Positions 18,199-27,467 of a stretch of DNA of 38,077 nt are shown here, piece by piece. Source of the stretch: DASWRT01 sp036403035 (GTDB lineage: Bacteria > Pseudomonadota > Alphaproteobacteria > ATCC43930 > CGMCC-115725). Both the position numbers and the translations under genes were made by a program. The stretch lies in assembly GCA_036403035.1 (NCBI GenBank), contig DASWRT010000370.1, positions 1 through 38,077 of the forward strand, given 5' to 3'. Position 1 is the first letter of the stretch. Each line of letters opens with the position of its first letter. The notes under the pieces were generated by a model. The model searched no databases and was not told where the DNA came from. It worked only from the letters and a program-made list of their open reading frames with translations.

Positions 18199-19605
18199 CT
18201 AGAAGTGGATGGCGCGGCCGTAAGCGTCAAGCACGGACTCGTGCATCATCTCCGAGAGCGTCGGATGCGGGAACACCGTGTGCATCAACTCGACCTCGGT
18301 GGTCTCCAGCGTCTTCGCGACCGCGTAGCCCTGGATCAGCTCGGTCACCTCCGCGCCGATCATGTGCGCGCCCAGCAGTTCGCCGGTCTTGGCGTCGAAC
18401 ACGGTCTTGACCATGCCTTCCGGCTCGCCGAGCGCGATCGCCTTGCCGTTGCCGACGTACGGGAAGTGCCCGACCTTGACCTCGTACCCGGCCTCGCGCG
18501 CCTTTTTCTCGGTGAGCCCGACGCTCGCCACCTGCGGCATGCAGTAGGTGCAGCCGGGGATGTTCGAGGTGTCGAGCGGGTGCACGTCGTTCACGCCAGC
18601 GATCTTCTCGACGCAGATCACGCCTTCGTGGCTCGCCTTGTGCGCGAGCCAGGGCGGGCCGACCACGTCGCCGATCGCATAGACGCCCGGCTCGTCGGTC
18701 TCCAGCCACTTGTTGACGACGATGTGGTTGCGGTCGACCTTCACCTTGGTGTTCTCAAGGCCGACAGTCTCGGTGTTGCCGACGATGCCGACCGCGAGGA
18801 TCACGCGCTCGACCGTGATGTCGGCGCTCTTGCCGCCGGCCTCGACCGTCACCGTGACGGAGTCGCCGCCGTTCTTTTTCAGCGCCTTCACCGTGGCGCC
18901 GGTGTGGATCTTCATCCCCTGCTTTTCGAACTGCTTCCGGGCGAAGGCGGAGATCTCCTCGTCCTCGACCGGGAGGACGCGGTCCATCACCTCGACCACG
19001 GTCACCTCGGCGCCCATGTTCCGGTAGAAGCTCGCGAACTCGATCCCGATCGCGCCCGAGCCGACGACCAGCAGCGACTTCGGCATCCGGTCGGGAACCA
19101 TCGCCTCCTTGTAGGTCCAGATCAGCTTGCCGTCGGGCTCCATGCCCGGCAGCGACCGCGCGCGGGCCCCGGTCGCGACGATGATGTGCTTCGCCGTGAG
19201 CTGCTCGCCGTTCGCCTGCCCGTTCTTCGCCAGCGCGACCTTGCCCTTGCCGGCGAGGCGGCCCTCGTTGTCGAAGACGGTGACCTTGTTCTTGCGCAGC
19301 AGGTGCTTGACGCCGCCCGAGAGTTGCGCCGCGACCTTGCGCGACCGCTGCACCACCTTCTGCACGTCGAAGCTCACCTCCTTCGCCGCGAAGCCGTAGG
19401 CGTCAAGATGGTGCAGCAAATGGTTGATCTCCGAGCAGCGCAGCAGCGCCTTGGTCGGTATGCAGCCCCAGTTGAGGCAGATGCCGCCGAGGTGCTCGCG
19501 CTCGACCACCGCGGTCTTCATGCCGAGCTGGGCGGCGCGGATCGCGGCGACATAGCCGCCGGGGCCGCCGCCGATGACGACGATGTCGAAGGAAGTATCA
19601 GCCAC
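18199..19605 (-). CDS. lpdA: Dihydrolipoamide dehydrogenase (E3)
   Basis: This 468-residue FAD disulfide oxidoreductase reoxidises the lipoamide of PDH. It has the FAD-binding GGGPGGYVAAIRAAQLG (12-28), redox disulfide C43/C48 in CLNWGCIPTKALL, and the C-terminal catalytic HPTLSE. The start is GTG at 19605: AGGAG (19613-19617) lies seven bases upstream and overlaps the pdhC stop, and the protein then begins MADTSFDIVVIGGG. The 20 residues open upstream are pdhC in another frame. It is coupled to pdhC. Confidence 0.96.
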   Translation of the reverse strand: MADTSFDIVVIGGGPGGYVAAIRAAQLGMKTAVVEREHLGGICLNWGCIPTKALLRCSEINHLLHHLDAYGFAAKEVSFDVQKVVQRSRKVAAQLSGGVKHLLRKNKVTVFDNEGRLAGKGKVALAKNGQANGEQLTAKHIIVATGARARSLPGMEPDGKLIWTYKEAMVPDRMPKSLLVVGSGAIGIEFASFYRNMGAEVTVVEVMDRVLPVEDEEISAFARKQFEKQGMKIHTGATVKALKKNGGDSVTVTVEAGGKSADITVERVILAVGIVGNTETVGLENTKVKVDRNHIVVNKWLETDEPGVYAIGDVVGPPWLAHKASHEGVICVEKIAGVNDVHPLDTSNIPGCTYCMPQVASVGLTEKKAREAGYEVKVGHFPYVGNGKAIALGEPEGMVKTVFDAKTGELLGAHMIGAEVTELIQGYAVAKTLETTEVELMHTVFPHPTLSEMMHESVLDAYGRAIHF

Positions 19606-19615
19606 GCATCGGCTC

Positions 19616-21082
19616 CTAAAGCAGCATCGTGATCGGGTCTTCGACGATCTTCTTGAACTCGGCAATCCATCTGGCGCCGGTCGCGCCGTCGACGACGCGG
19701 TGGTCGCAGGCGACCGTGCAGCTCATCACCGTCGCGATGGCGAGGGCGCCGTTCTTGACGACGGGCCGCTGCTCGCCTGCGCCGACCGCGAGGATGCAGC
19801 CCTGCGGCGGGTTGATGACGGCGTTGAAGTGCTTGATCCCGAACATGCCGAGGTTCGAGATCGAGAAGGTGCCGCCCTGGAAGTCCTGGGGCCCGAGCGC
19901 CGGCTTCTCGTCGCCCTTGGCCCGCGCCGCGAGACTCTTCATCTCGCGCGCGATCGTGCCGAGCCCTTTCTGGTCGGCGTTCCGGATGATCGGCGTGATC
20001 AGCCCGTCCTTGAGAGCAACGGCGACCGAGATGTCGACCTGCTTCCAGCGCAGAACGGCATCCTCGGCCCAGGAGGCGTTGGCTTCCGGCACCCGTCGAA
20101 GCGCCAGCGCCGCCGCCTTGATGACGAAGTCGTTGACCGAGATCTTCTCGCCCGACTTTGCATTCAGCTCCGACCGCATCTTGAGCAGCGCGTCCAGCTC
20201 GCAATCGATTGTCAGCGTGAAGTGCGGGACGTTCTGCTTCGACTCGACCATGCGCCGGGCGATGGTCCGCCGCATGCCCGTGTGCGGGATCGCCTCGTAG
20301 GGGATCCCGCCGGCGAGCACCGCGACCTGCTCGGCGGTGAGCGCCTCTCCGCCCGCTGCCGCCGGCTTCGCGGCCATCGCCATTGGCGCCGCAAGGCCGG
20401 TGCCCGGCAGAGGCTCGCGCCCGGCCTGCGGAGCTGGTGCCGCAGCACCCGGCTTCGGTTGTGCTGCCGGAGCTGCCGCGCCTGGACCCTGCTTGATCGC
20501 AGCTTCGACGTCGGACTTGACGATGCGGCCCTGCGGACCGGAGCCGGAGAGCCGGTGCAGGTCGATCCCGGCCTGCTCCGCCATGCGGCGGGCAAGCGGG
20601 CTGACGAAGATCCGGCCATCGCCGCCGGCCGCGCCGTGATCGGCGCCGTTGCCGGACTTCGCGGCAGGGCTCGGCGCGGCGGCGGCAGCCGCCGGCGATT
20701 GCGGCGGCGCCTCGGTCTTGGCCGGGCTCGGCTGCGGTGCGGCGGGCTGCTGCGGCGCCGATTGCGGCGGAGGTGCCGCGGCGGCGGCCTTCTGCGCGCC
20801 CTTCCCGCCACCGCCGTCGCTTAGCGCCGAAGCGTCCTCGCCCTCGCCGAGCAGCAGCGCGATCGGCTCGTTGACCTTGACGCCCTGCGCGCCTTCGGGG
20901 ACGAGGATCTTGCCCATCGTCCCCTCGTCGACCGCCTCGACCTCCATCGTCGCCTTGTCGGTCTCGATCTCGGCCAGCACGTCGCCGGCCCGGACATCGT
21001 CGCCTTCCTTCTTATGCCACTTCGCCAGGTTGCCTTCCGTCATGGTCGGCGACAGCGCAGGCATCAGCACCTCGATCGGCAT
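19616..21082 (-). CDS. pdhC: Pyruvate dehydrogenase E2 (dihydrolipoyl acetyltransferase)
   Basis: The protein has 488 residues in order: one lipoyl domain (1-80, lipoyl-lysine K43 in ETDKATMEVEA), an Ala/Pro linker (about 90-155), the E3/E1-binding domain (about 158-195, FVSPLARRMAEQAGIDL) and a second linker. The catalytic core runs from about 260 to the end with H461 and D465 (ACDHRVVDGATGARW). It forms the core of the complex and transfers acetyl to CoA. The start MPIEVLMPALSPTMTEG is typical. It begins 35 bases after pdhB. Its lipoyl domain is almost identical to the one fused to PdhB. Confidence 0.97.
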   Translation of the reverse strand: MPIEVLMPALSPTMTEGNLAKWHKKEGDDVRAGDVLAEIETDKATMEVEAVDEGTMGKILVPEGAQGVKVNEPIALLLGEGEDASALSDGGGGKGAQKAAAAAPPPQSAPQQPAAPQPSPAKTEAPPQSPAAAAAAPSPAAKSGNGADHGAAGGDGRIFVSPLARRMAEQAGIDLHRLSGSGPQGRIVKSDVEAAIKQGPGAAAPAAQPKPGAAAPAPQAGREPLPGTGLAAPMAMAAKPAAAGGEALTAEQVAVLAGGIPYEAIPHTGMRRTIARRMVESKQNVPHFTLTIDCELDALLKMRSELNAKSGEKISVNDFVIKAAALALRRVPEANASWAEDAVLRWKQVDISVAVALKDGLITPIIRNADQKGLGTIAREMKSLAARAKGDEKPALGPQDFQGGTFSISNLGMFGIKHFNAVINPPQGCILAVGAGEQRPVVKNGALAIATVMSCTVACDHRVVDGATGARWIAEFKKIVEDPITMLL

Positions 21083-21117
21083 CGCTTCTTCTCCCTGCTT
21101 TCCGCGTTGTCGGCCGG

Positions 21118-22542
<1,425 letters not shown>

Positions 22543-22577
22543 CGTCTTTCCCTGATGTTCTTGTGGCGCGCTGCGGG

Positions 22578-23591
22578 TCAGGCTTCGACGAGAACGTCGG
22601 TCCAGAGCTCGGACGGATCCGGCTCGGGGCTTTGCTGCGCGAAGTCCGCGGCCGCCGCGACGACGTCCTTGACCTCCTTGTCGACCGCCTTGAGCTGGTT
22701 TTCGTCCGACATGCCGCCGTCGACGAGGCGCTTCTTCACCTGATCGATCGGGTCGTGCTCGGCGCGCATCCGGTTGACCTCGTCCTTGCTCCGGTACTTC
22801 GCCGGGTCGGACATCGAGTGGCCGCGATAGCGGTAGGTCTGCATCTCCAGGATGAACGGCCCCTGCCCGGAGCGCGCATGCTCCAGCGCGTCGTCGGCCG
22901 CCCCCCGCACCGCGAGCACGTTCATGCCGTCGACCGCCGCGCCGGAAATGCCGTAGGGCGAACCGCGCGTGTAGAGGTCTGGGCTGGCCGAATGCCGCGC
23001 CAGCGAGGTGCCCATGCTGTACTTGTTGTTCTCGATGACGTAGACGACCGGCAGCTTCCACAGCGCCGCCATGTTGAAGCTTTCGTAGACCTGCCCCTGG
23101 TTGATGGCGCCGTCGCCCAGGAAAGTCAGCGAAACGTGGCCGTCGTTCCGGTACTTGTGCGCGAAGCCGAGACCGGTGCCGATCGGCACCTGCGCGCCGA
23201 CGATGCCGTGCCCGCCGAAGAAGCGCTTCTCGCGGCTGAACATATGCATCGAGCCGCCCTTGCCCCTTGAATAGCCGCCGCTGCGCCCGGTCAGCTCGGC
23301 CATCACGCCCTTCGGGTCCATGCCGCAGGCCAGCATGTGGCCGTGGTCGCGGTAGGAGGTGACGATCGAATCCCCTTCTCTCGCCGCGTTCAGGACGCCG
23401 ACGACCACCGCCTCCTGGCCGATATAGAGATGGCAGAAACCGCCGATCAGGCCCATGCCGTACATCTGGCCCGCCTTCTCCTCGAAGCGGCGGATCAGCA
23501 GCATCTCGCGATAGTACTTCAGGAGGTCGGCGGCGGACGCCTCGGCCTCTTCTGCGGGCGCAGCTTTGGGCTTGCGCTTGACGGTCGCCAT
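22578..23591 (-). CDS. pdhA: Pyruvate dehydrogenase E1 alpha
   Basis: The protein has 337 residues. The thiamine-diphosphate/Mg2+ motif runs from GDGAINQGQVYESFNMAALW to VIENNKYSMGTS, and TYRYRGHSMSDPAKYR is the active-site loop. The N-terminus MATVKRKPKAAPAEEAEA is charged and disordered. The ATG at 23591 is chosen over one seven codons upstream because GGAGGAAGG (23601-23593) precedes it at the right distance. It is the first gene of pdhABC-lpdA-lipA, and a 240-base leader with strong palindromes lies in front. Confidence 0.97.
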   Translation of the reverse strand: MATVKRKPKAAPAEEAEASAADLLKYYREMLLIRRFEEKAGQMYGMGLIGGFCHLYIGQEAVVVGVLNAAREGDSIVTSYRDHGHMLACGMDPKGVMAELTGRSGGYSRGKGGSMHMFSREKRFFGGHGIVGAQVPIGTGLGFAHKYRNDGHVSLTFLGDGAINQGQVYESFNMAALWKLPVVYVIENNKYSMGTSLARHSASPDLYTRGSPYGISGAAVDGMNVLAVRGAADDALEHARSGQGPFILEMQTYRYRGHSMSDPAKYRSKDEVNRMRAEHDPIDQVKKRLVDGGMSDENQLKAVDKEVKDVVAAAADFAQQSPEPDPSELWTDVLVEA

Positions 23592-23592
23592 C

Positions 23593-23601
23593 CCTTCCTC
23601 C
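23593..23601 (-). promoter_or_regulatory. Strong Shine-Dalgarno of pdhA
   Basis: On the minus strand GGAGGAAGG ends one base before ATG 23591, with GGAGG spaced five bases. It selects this ATG over the in-frame one at 23612. Confidence 0.7.
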
Positions 23602-23623
23602 CACGAAAGCACGAAAAGCAGAA

Positions 23624-23643
23624 GCCTCGCCGGACGGCGAGGC
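23624..23643 (-). terminator. Terminator-like hairpin in the pdhA leader
   Basis: GCCTCGCC (23624-23631) and GGCGAGGC (23636-23643) pair perfectly around a four-base loop. On the transcribed strand the stem is followed by TTCTGCTTTTCGTGCTTTCG, partly U-rich, about 30 bases before the pdhA ATG. It may end ftsB read-through, or act as an attenuator if the pdh promoter lies further upstream, near the dyad at 23718-23748. Confidence 0.5.
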
Positions 23644-23717
23644 AGCTTGAACGGTGCTTAAAATGGCGCGGAGGGAGCGGTTTTGCAACGGCTCGATGCG
23701 CAAGATTCATGTCGCCA

Positions 23718-23748
23718 ACACGTTGTTTTGCATAGCAAAAGAACGTGT
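23718..23748 (-). promoter_or_regulatory. 31-base dyad operator upstream of pdhA
   Basis: The arms ACACGTTGTTTTGC (23718-23731) and GCAAAAGAACGTGT (23735-23748) are complementary at 13 of 14 positions with a three-base centre ATA. The inner TTTTGCATAGCAAAA is a perfect 15-base palindrome. It lies about 125 bases upstream of pdhA in an AT-rich island within GC-rich DNA, as expected for a promoter operator. The binding protein is unknown. Confidence 0.6.
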
Positions 23749-23831
23749 GAACTGGATTTCGGTTAAGAGCGTTAAGGCCGTGGATCTTCCTGCATCCGGC
23801 CCGCCTGTTGCGCTGCGCGCGACGTAGGCTC

Positions 23832-24164
23832 TTAGCGCTGTGTGGCTTGCGGCGCTGTCTTGAGGATCACGATCTCGTTCGGACCGACGACGTTGAGCGT
23901 CGCCCGCGCCCGCTCATCGAGCAGGTCTGGATCAAGATGCTCCGGGCGGAGGCGGGCCACCCTGTTGTCGAGCGCCTCGCGCTCGCCGCGCACCTGCTCC
24001 GCGGTGGCCTTCGCGTCGCGGATCTGCTGCGTCAATCGCATCCAGGCGATAAGACCGCGATCACCCTGGACGAGGTGATAGGAAAAGTATCCGATCACCG
24101 CGAGACCGAAGATCGGTCCGGTGACGAAACGAGTGCGGCGCCTGATTTCTGCAAGGAGCGTCAT
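23832..24164 (-). CDS. ftsB: FtsB/DivIC-family septum formation initiator
   Basis: The protein has 110 residues. A short cytosolic N-terminus is followed by one transmembrane helix (about 13-32), a coiled-coil region (about 40-73) and the conserved end PDLLDERARATLNVVGPNEIVIL. FtsB bridges FtsL and FtsQ in the divisome. In alphaproteobacteria the gene regularly lies between eno and pdhA, which fits here once the accessory block at 24.3-27.9 kb is set aside. TTGACC at 24200-24195 could be a -35 element; no good -10 is seen. Confidence 0.9.
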   Translation of the reverse strand: MTLLAEIRRRTRFVTGPIFGLAVIGYFSYHLVQGDRGLIAWMRLTQQIRDAKATAEQVRGEREALDNRVARLRPEHLDPDLLDERARATLNVVGPNEIVILKTAPQATQR

Positions 24165-24269
24165 GCCCCAAGAGAATCACGCCACCCGCGAGCCGGTCAA
24201 TGCTTCTTTTTACTGAAGGTAGCGAGATTTAAGGAAAGCGTGTCGATGAAGCTCAGATGAGAACAAATA

Positions 24270-24285
24270 ATGAACAACTGTTCAT
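24270..24285 (-). terminator. Short palindrome at the EamA-gene stop
   Basis: ATGAACA and TGTTCAT form a perfect 7-bp inverted repeat with two central bases, and the EamA-gene stop codon lies inside it. On the coding strand TATTTGTTC follows, a weak U-rich tail, so it may terminate this transcript before ftsB. An operator is the alternative. Confidence 0.35.
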
Positions 24286-25193
24286 CCGCGCTCGTCTGCA
24301 CGATGGGCTGCAATGCCGGCAATAATGAGGCCGATTCCGGCAAGTTCGGCTGGCGCGGGGATCTGACGGAGCACGAGGATGCCGATCACTGTGGCGGTGG
24401 CCGGCAAGAGCGCGAGGAGCAGCGCGAAGCTGCCACGCGGCAGTTTCGCCATCGCGAGCTGATCGCAGACATAAGGGATCACCGACGACGAGATCCCGAC
24501 GCCGACGGCAGCCGCGAGGAGGACAGGGTCGAGAAGCGCCGGTACGGCATCCAAGATGCCGATCGGGAGTGCGGCGATCGCCGCTACCGACATCGCGACC
24601 CCGAGGCGGTCGATGCCGCCGGTTCGTCCGCCTGCCGCGATCCTGTGCCCGAGCACGACGTAGAGAACGAACAAGGCGCAGTTGGCGAACGCAAAGACAT
24701 AGCCGAGCGGTTCTCCGTCGATGCGCACTTCGGTCAGCAGGCCGACGCCGGCAACCGCCAGGATGAGCGCCGCTCCGTTGCGCACCGTCCGCAGGCTGAA
24801 CGCGGCAAGGCCGATCGGCCCCAGGAACTCGATCGCGCCGACCGTGCCGAGCGGAAGCCGGGCGATCGCCAGATAGAACAGCGAATTCATCGCGGCGAGC
24901 ACGATGCCGAGGGCGACGACGGTTCGCCTGTCCGCGGCATCCAGACCGAGAAAGTAACGCCAAGGCCGGCGCCACACGGCGAAGATAAGCGCCGCGCTGG
25001 CGATGCGCAGCCAAGCGACCCCGAGCGGCTCGACATGCCCAAATAGCAGTACCGCGAAAGCCGGCCCCAGATAATGGAAGATCGCGCTCGCAATGAAATA
25101 GAGATGAGGCGGCACGCTCTTCGGCTGCGCTGCCGGTACGGCGGCAACATCGGGATCCTGCAATACGGCCGGGGTGCTTGCGCGATTGGTCAT
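24282..25193 (-). CDS. EamA/DMT-family exporter, RhtA-like
   Basis: The protein has 303 residues with ten hydrophobic helices in two EamA repeats. It resembles RhtA-type threonine/homoserine exporters in AAMNSLFYLAIARLPLGTVGAIEFLGP and VISSSVIPYVCDQLA-like regions. The N-terminal 40 residues are cytosolic and polar. ATG at 25193 is chosen; 21 more residues are open upstream but would run into the shared regulatory region. It diverges from an Lrp-type regulator, the usual arrangement for a regulated amino-acid exporter. The exact substrate is not known. Confidence 0.85.
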   Translation of the reverse strand: MTNRASTPAVLQDPDVAAVPAAQPKSVPPHLYFIASAIFHYLGPAFAVLLFGHVEPLGVAWLRIASAALIFAVWRRPWRYFLGLDAADRRTVVALGIVLAAMNSLFYLAIARLPLGTVGAIEFLGPIGLAAFSLRTVRNGAALILAVAGVGLLTEVRIDGEPLGYVFAFANCALFVLYVVLGHRIAAGGRTGGIDRLGVAMSVAAIAALPIGILDAVPALLDPVLLAAAVGVGISSSVIPYVCDQLAMAKLPRGSFALLLALLPATATVIGILVLRQIPAPAELAGIGLIIAGIAAHRADERG

Positions 25194-25204
25194 GCGATCG
25201 ATCT

Positions 25205-25233
25205 TTGCAGGCAGACCTTGCTCGGTCCATAAT
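25205..25233 (+). promoter_or_regulatory. Candidate promoter of the Lrp-type gene
   Basis: TTGCAG (25205-25210), 17 bases, CATAAT (25228-25233). The -10 matches the sigma70 consensus at five of six positions; the -35 is weaker. If used, transcription begins near 25240, after the ATG at 25232, which favours the TTG start of the regulator. Confidence 0.4.
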
Positions 25234-25252
25234 GATACGAAAGAGAAAACAA

Positions 25253-25282
25253 GCATTTACCTTTATAAGAAAGGCAATATGC
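25253..25282. promoter_or_regulatory. Operator-like dyad between the EamA and Lrp-type genes
   Basis: The outer arms GCAT (25253-25256) and ATGC (25279-25282) and inner arms CCTTT (25260-25264) and AAAGG (25270-25274) share one centre near 25267 in AT-rich DNA. Size and symmetry suit an Lrp/AsnC dimer. The likely role is autoregulation plus control of the exporter. Confidence 0.5.
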
Positions 25283-25285
25283 ATT

Positions 25286-25759
25286 TTGCCCTTACAATCC
25301 TCAAATCTCCTGCTCGACGCCCGCAACGTTGAGCTGATCCGCCTCCTCCAGGCTGACCCGCGCGCCAGCGTATCGGAACTCGCCCGGCGGGTCGGCATGT
25401 CGGCGCCGGCCGTGAAGGAACGCCTGACGCGGCTGGAAGAGGCCGGCGTGATCCGCGGATACCGTCTGGAACTCGACCCGACCGCGCTTGGGCTGCCCCT
25501 CACCGTCTTCGTGCGCATCCGCCCGATGCCCGGCCAGTTGCCCAAGATCGCGGAGATGGCGAAGGCCATGCCGCAAGTCGTCGAGTGTCACCGCATCACG
25601 GGCGAGGATTGCTTCATCCTCAAGGTTCACCTCGACGCGCTGGAAAGTCTCGACGGCGTGCTCGACCGCTTTCTCGCGTATGGGCAGACGACGACATCGA
25701 TCGTGCAGTCCTCGCCGGTCCCGCTTCGCGCACCGCCTTTTCCGAACGACGGCTTCTGA
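25286..25759 (+). CDS. Lrp/AsnC-family transcriptional regulator
   Basis: The protein has about 157 residues. The N-terminal winged HTH is LDARNVELIRLLQADPRAS followed by ELARRVGMSAPAVKERLTRL, and the RAM/AsnC ligand-binding domain contains MPQVVECHRITGEDCFILKV. Such proteins sense amino acids. The start is uncertain. TTG 25286 gives the usual family length and lies after the candidate promoter and dyad; ATG 25232 would add 18 non-conserved residues rich in Lys, Arg and Phe. The C-terminal tail SPVPLRAPPFPNDGF is a normal extension. It probably regulates the divergent exporter gene. Confidence 0.87.
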   Translation: MPLQSSNLLLDARNVELIRLLQADPRASVSELARRVGMSAPAVKERLTRLEEAGVIRGYRLELDPTALGLPLTVFVRIRPMPGQLPKIAEMAKAMPQVVECHRITGEDCFILKVHLDALESLDGVLDRFLAYGQTTTSIVQSSPVPLRAPPFPNDGF

Positions 25760-25814
25760 CGGACGGCCGCCTGCGATCGAGCCTGAAACGGGCAGCCCGG
25801 CATCGCGCCGGATT

Positions 25815-25906
25815 CCCCCACCCCGGCCCTCCCCGCAAGGGGGAGGAGCTTTGAAAGCGTTCAGCTTTTCTCCCTCTCCCCTTGCAGAGGAAGGCCGGGG
25901 TGGGGG
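25815..25906. repeat. Long imperfect palindrome between Lrp- and AraC-type genes
   Basis: Outer arms of 14 bases, CCCCCACCCCGGCC (25815-25828) and GGCCGGGGTGGGGG (25893-25906), match perfectly. The sequence inside continues to pair imperfectly, so about 40 bases on each side are related. The left half also forms its own hairpin CCTCCCC-gcaa-GGGGAGG. This looks like a dispersed palindromic element. The right half is read as the last 14 codons of the AraC-type gene. Confidence 0.7.
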
Positions 25907-26787
25907 TACCCGCGTAGAGCGTTTTCCCGGCCCAACTGCAACCCGCCCCAGTCCCGTGCGCGATAGGCGCTTGGGCTCGCGCCCATGATCCGCCGGAAGC
26001 GGTGATTGAACGTCGACAGGTCGTTGAAGCCGGCATCGAATGCGATGGTTGAGACGGGCTCGTCCGACCGGCGCAGGCGGACGGCGGCGCGATGGAGGCG
26101 CGTGCGGAGGATGAACTGGTGCGGCGTCATTCCGGCCACGTGGCGGAAGGCGCGCAGGAAGTGGTACGGGCTCATTGCCGCGTCGCGCGCCAGGTCGGCG
26201 AGGGCAAGCGGCTCCTCGGCCGCCTGGGCTTCGATCCGGCGCAGCGCCTCGCTGATGCGCCGCTCGTGCCGCGGACTTGGCTGGAACGCCGCTGCCGCCC
26301 GATCGTCGCAGCCGGCGAGCGCGGCGACGACCGCGCCGGTCAGCCGCAGCGTCAGCTCTTCCCATTCCGCGGCCTCGCCGCCGTCGCGGGCGGCGTCGGC
26401 TTCCGCGAGCAGCGGCATGAGCCGCGCCAGCGGCGGCAGGCGCGGAACGGCGAATGTCGGCGTTTGCCGGAAGCCCGGTCTCGCCGCGGCGATCGTATCC
26501 ACGAGATCGGGCGCGACATGGAACGAGAGGCAGCGGTCGCCGACGCCATGCTCGTGACCGCACTCGAAACAATCGCCCTGGTTGCCGAGCATCACGGCGC
26601 CGGGAGCAAGCACGGCCGCGCCGCGCGTCGAGCGGTATTGGAACGTCCCCTGCGTCACCGCGGCGATGCACATGGCATCGTGCCGTTCCTCGAACGGCCG
26701 GTCGCCCGGGCCGGCGGTGCAGACGACGTCGCTGACCTGCCAGCCCGGACCTGACGCCAAGAGGCGAGACGACGTGGTTGCTGCCAT
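25861..26787 (-). CDS. AraC-family transcriptional regulator
   Basis: The protein has 308 residues. The N-terminal part (about 1-165) is a cupin-like sensor region with several Cys/His (GDCFECGHEHGVGDRC, 71-86). The C-terminal AraC HTH pair occupies about 192-277 (LALADLARDAAMSPYHFLRA, TIAFDAGFNDLSTFNHRF, and then MGASPSAYR). ATG 26787 is chosen; the open frame beyond it crosses the divergent promoter. The last 31 residues after the HTH are atypical, and the final 14 (PHPGLPLQGEREKS) are encoded by an intergenic palindromic element, so the original stop was probably displaced. It likely regulates the divergent gene pair at 26873-27848. Confidence 0.87.
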   Translation of the reverse strand: MAATTSSRLLASGPGWQVSDVVCTAGPGDRPFEERHDAMCIAAVTQGTFQYRSTRGAAVLAPGAVMLGNQGDCFECGHEHGVGDRCLSFHVAPDLVDTIAAARPGFRQTPTFAVPRLPPLARLMPLLAEADAARDGGEAAEWEELTLRLTGAVVAALAGCDDRAAAAFQPSPRHERRISEALRRIEAQAAEEPLALADLARDAAMSPYHFLRAFRHVAGMTPHQFILRTRLHRAAVRLRRSDEPVSTIAFDAGFNDLSTFNHRFRRIMGASPSAYRARDWGGLQLGRENALRGYPHPGLPLQGEREKS

Positions 26788-26872
26788 ATCGGCAGAATAG
26801 CAATTTTCCCCAAGCGGTAGCGAGGCATGGCGGTCTACGGAAGGGCATCCGCTATTTCTGAAAGGTCCGGCA

Positions 26873-27433
26873 ATGACCGCCGCTGTCGCTTTGTCCCCTG
26901 CCCTTTCCCCTTCCCTCATCGACGCGCTTCACACCGACCGTCCGGCCCCTGACCGCGCCGGCAAGATGTGTCTTTACGGCTGGCTGGTCGGGCGCTGGGA
27001 GATGGACGTCGTCGCCCACGCCGACGACGGCGCGAAGCACCACGGAACCGGGGAGATCCATTTCGGCTGGGTGCTCGAAGGCCGCGCCATCCAGGACGTC
27101 TGGATCACCCCGCCGCGCGCCGCGCGCCAGGCCGACGTGCCGGCCGGCGCGGCGAATTTCTATGGCACGACGCTGCGGGTCTACGATCCCGGCATCGACG
27201 CTTGGCACATCCTGTGGATCGACCCGGTGAAGCAGCTCTACACGCGGCAGATCGGCCGCGCTCGCGGCGACGACATCGTCCAGGAAGGCAAGGACGATTC
27301 GGGTGCGGCGGTCCGCTGGAGTTTCACCGAGATCACGCCCGACTCGTTCCGCTGGCTCGGCGAGCGCTCGTCGGACGGCGGCGAGACATGGCGGCTCCAG
27401 GTCGAGTTCCTCGCCCGCCGCGTCGCGGCGTAG
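26873..27433 (+). CDS. Uncharacterised protein, lipocalin/DUF1579-like
   Basis: The protein has 186 residues and no signal peptide or membrane helix. LYGWLVGRWEMDV near the start and GEIHFGWVLEGRAIQDVW afterwards follow the pattern of small beta-barrel proteins of the DUF1579/lipocalin-like kind, and the end SSDGGETWRLQVEFLARR is typical of them. No catalytic motif is recognised, so no function is given. AAAGG lies seven bases before the ATG. It diverges from the AraC-type gene and is followed by a VOC-fold gene 34 bases later, probably as one transcript. Confidence 0.75.
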   Translation: MTAAVALSPALSPSLIDALHTDRPAPDRAGKMCLYGWLVGRWEMDVVAHADDGAKHHGTGEIHFGWVLEGRAIQDVWITPPRAARQADVPAGAANFYGTTLRVYDPGIDAWHILWIDPVKQLYTRQIGRARGDDIVQEGKDDSGAAVRWSFTEITPDSFRWLGERSSDGGETWRLQVEFLARRVAA

Positions 27434-27467
27434 TCATTCAAGGGTTTTCTCAGGAGGAGGAGTGTCG

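Noticed and set aside
25815..25906. CRISPR-like repeat
   Set aside because: It is a single imperfect palindrome with no regularly spaced direct repeats and no cas genes nearby.
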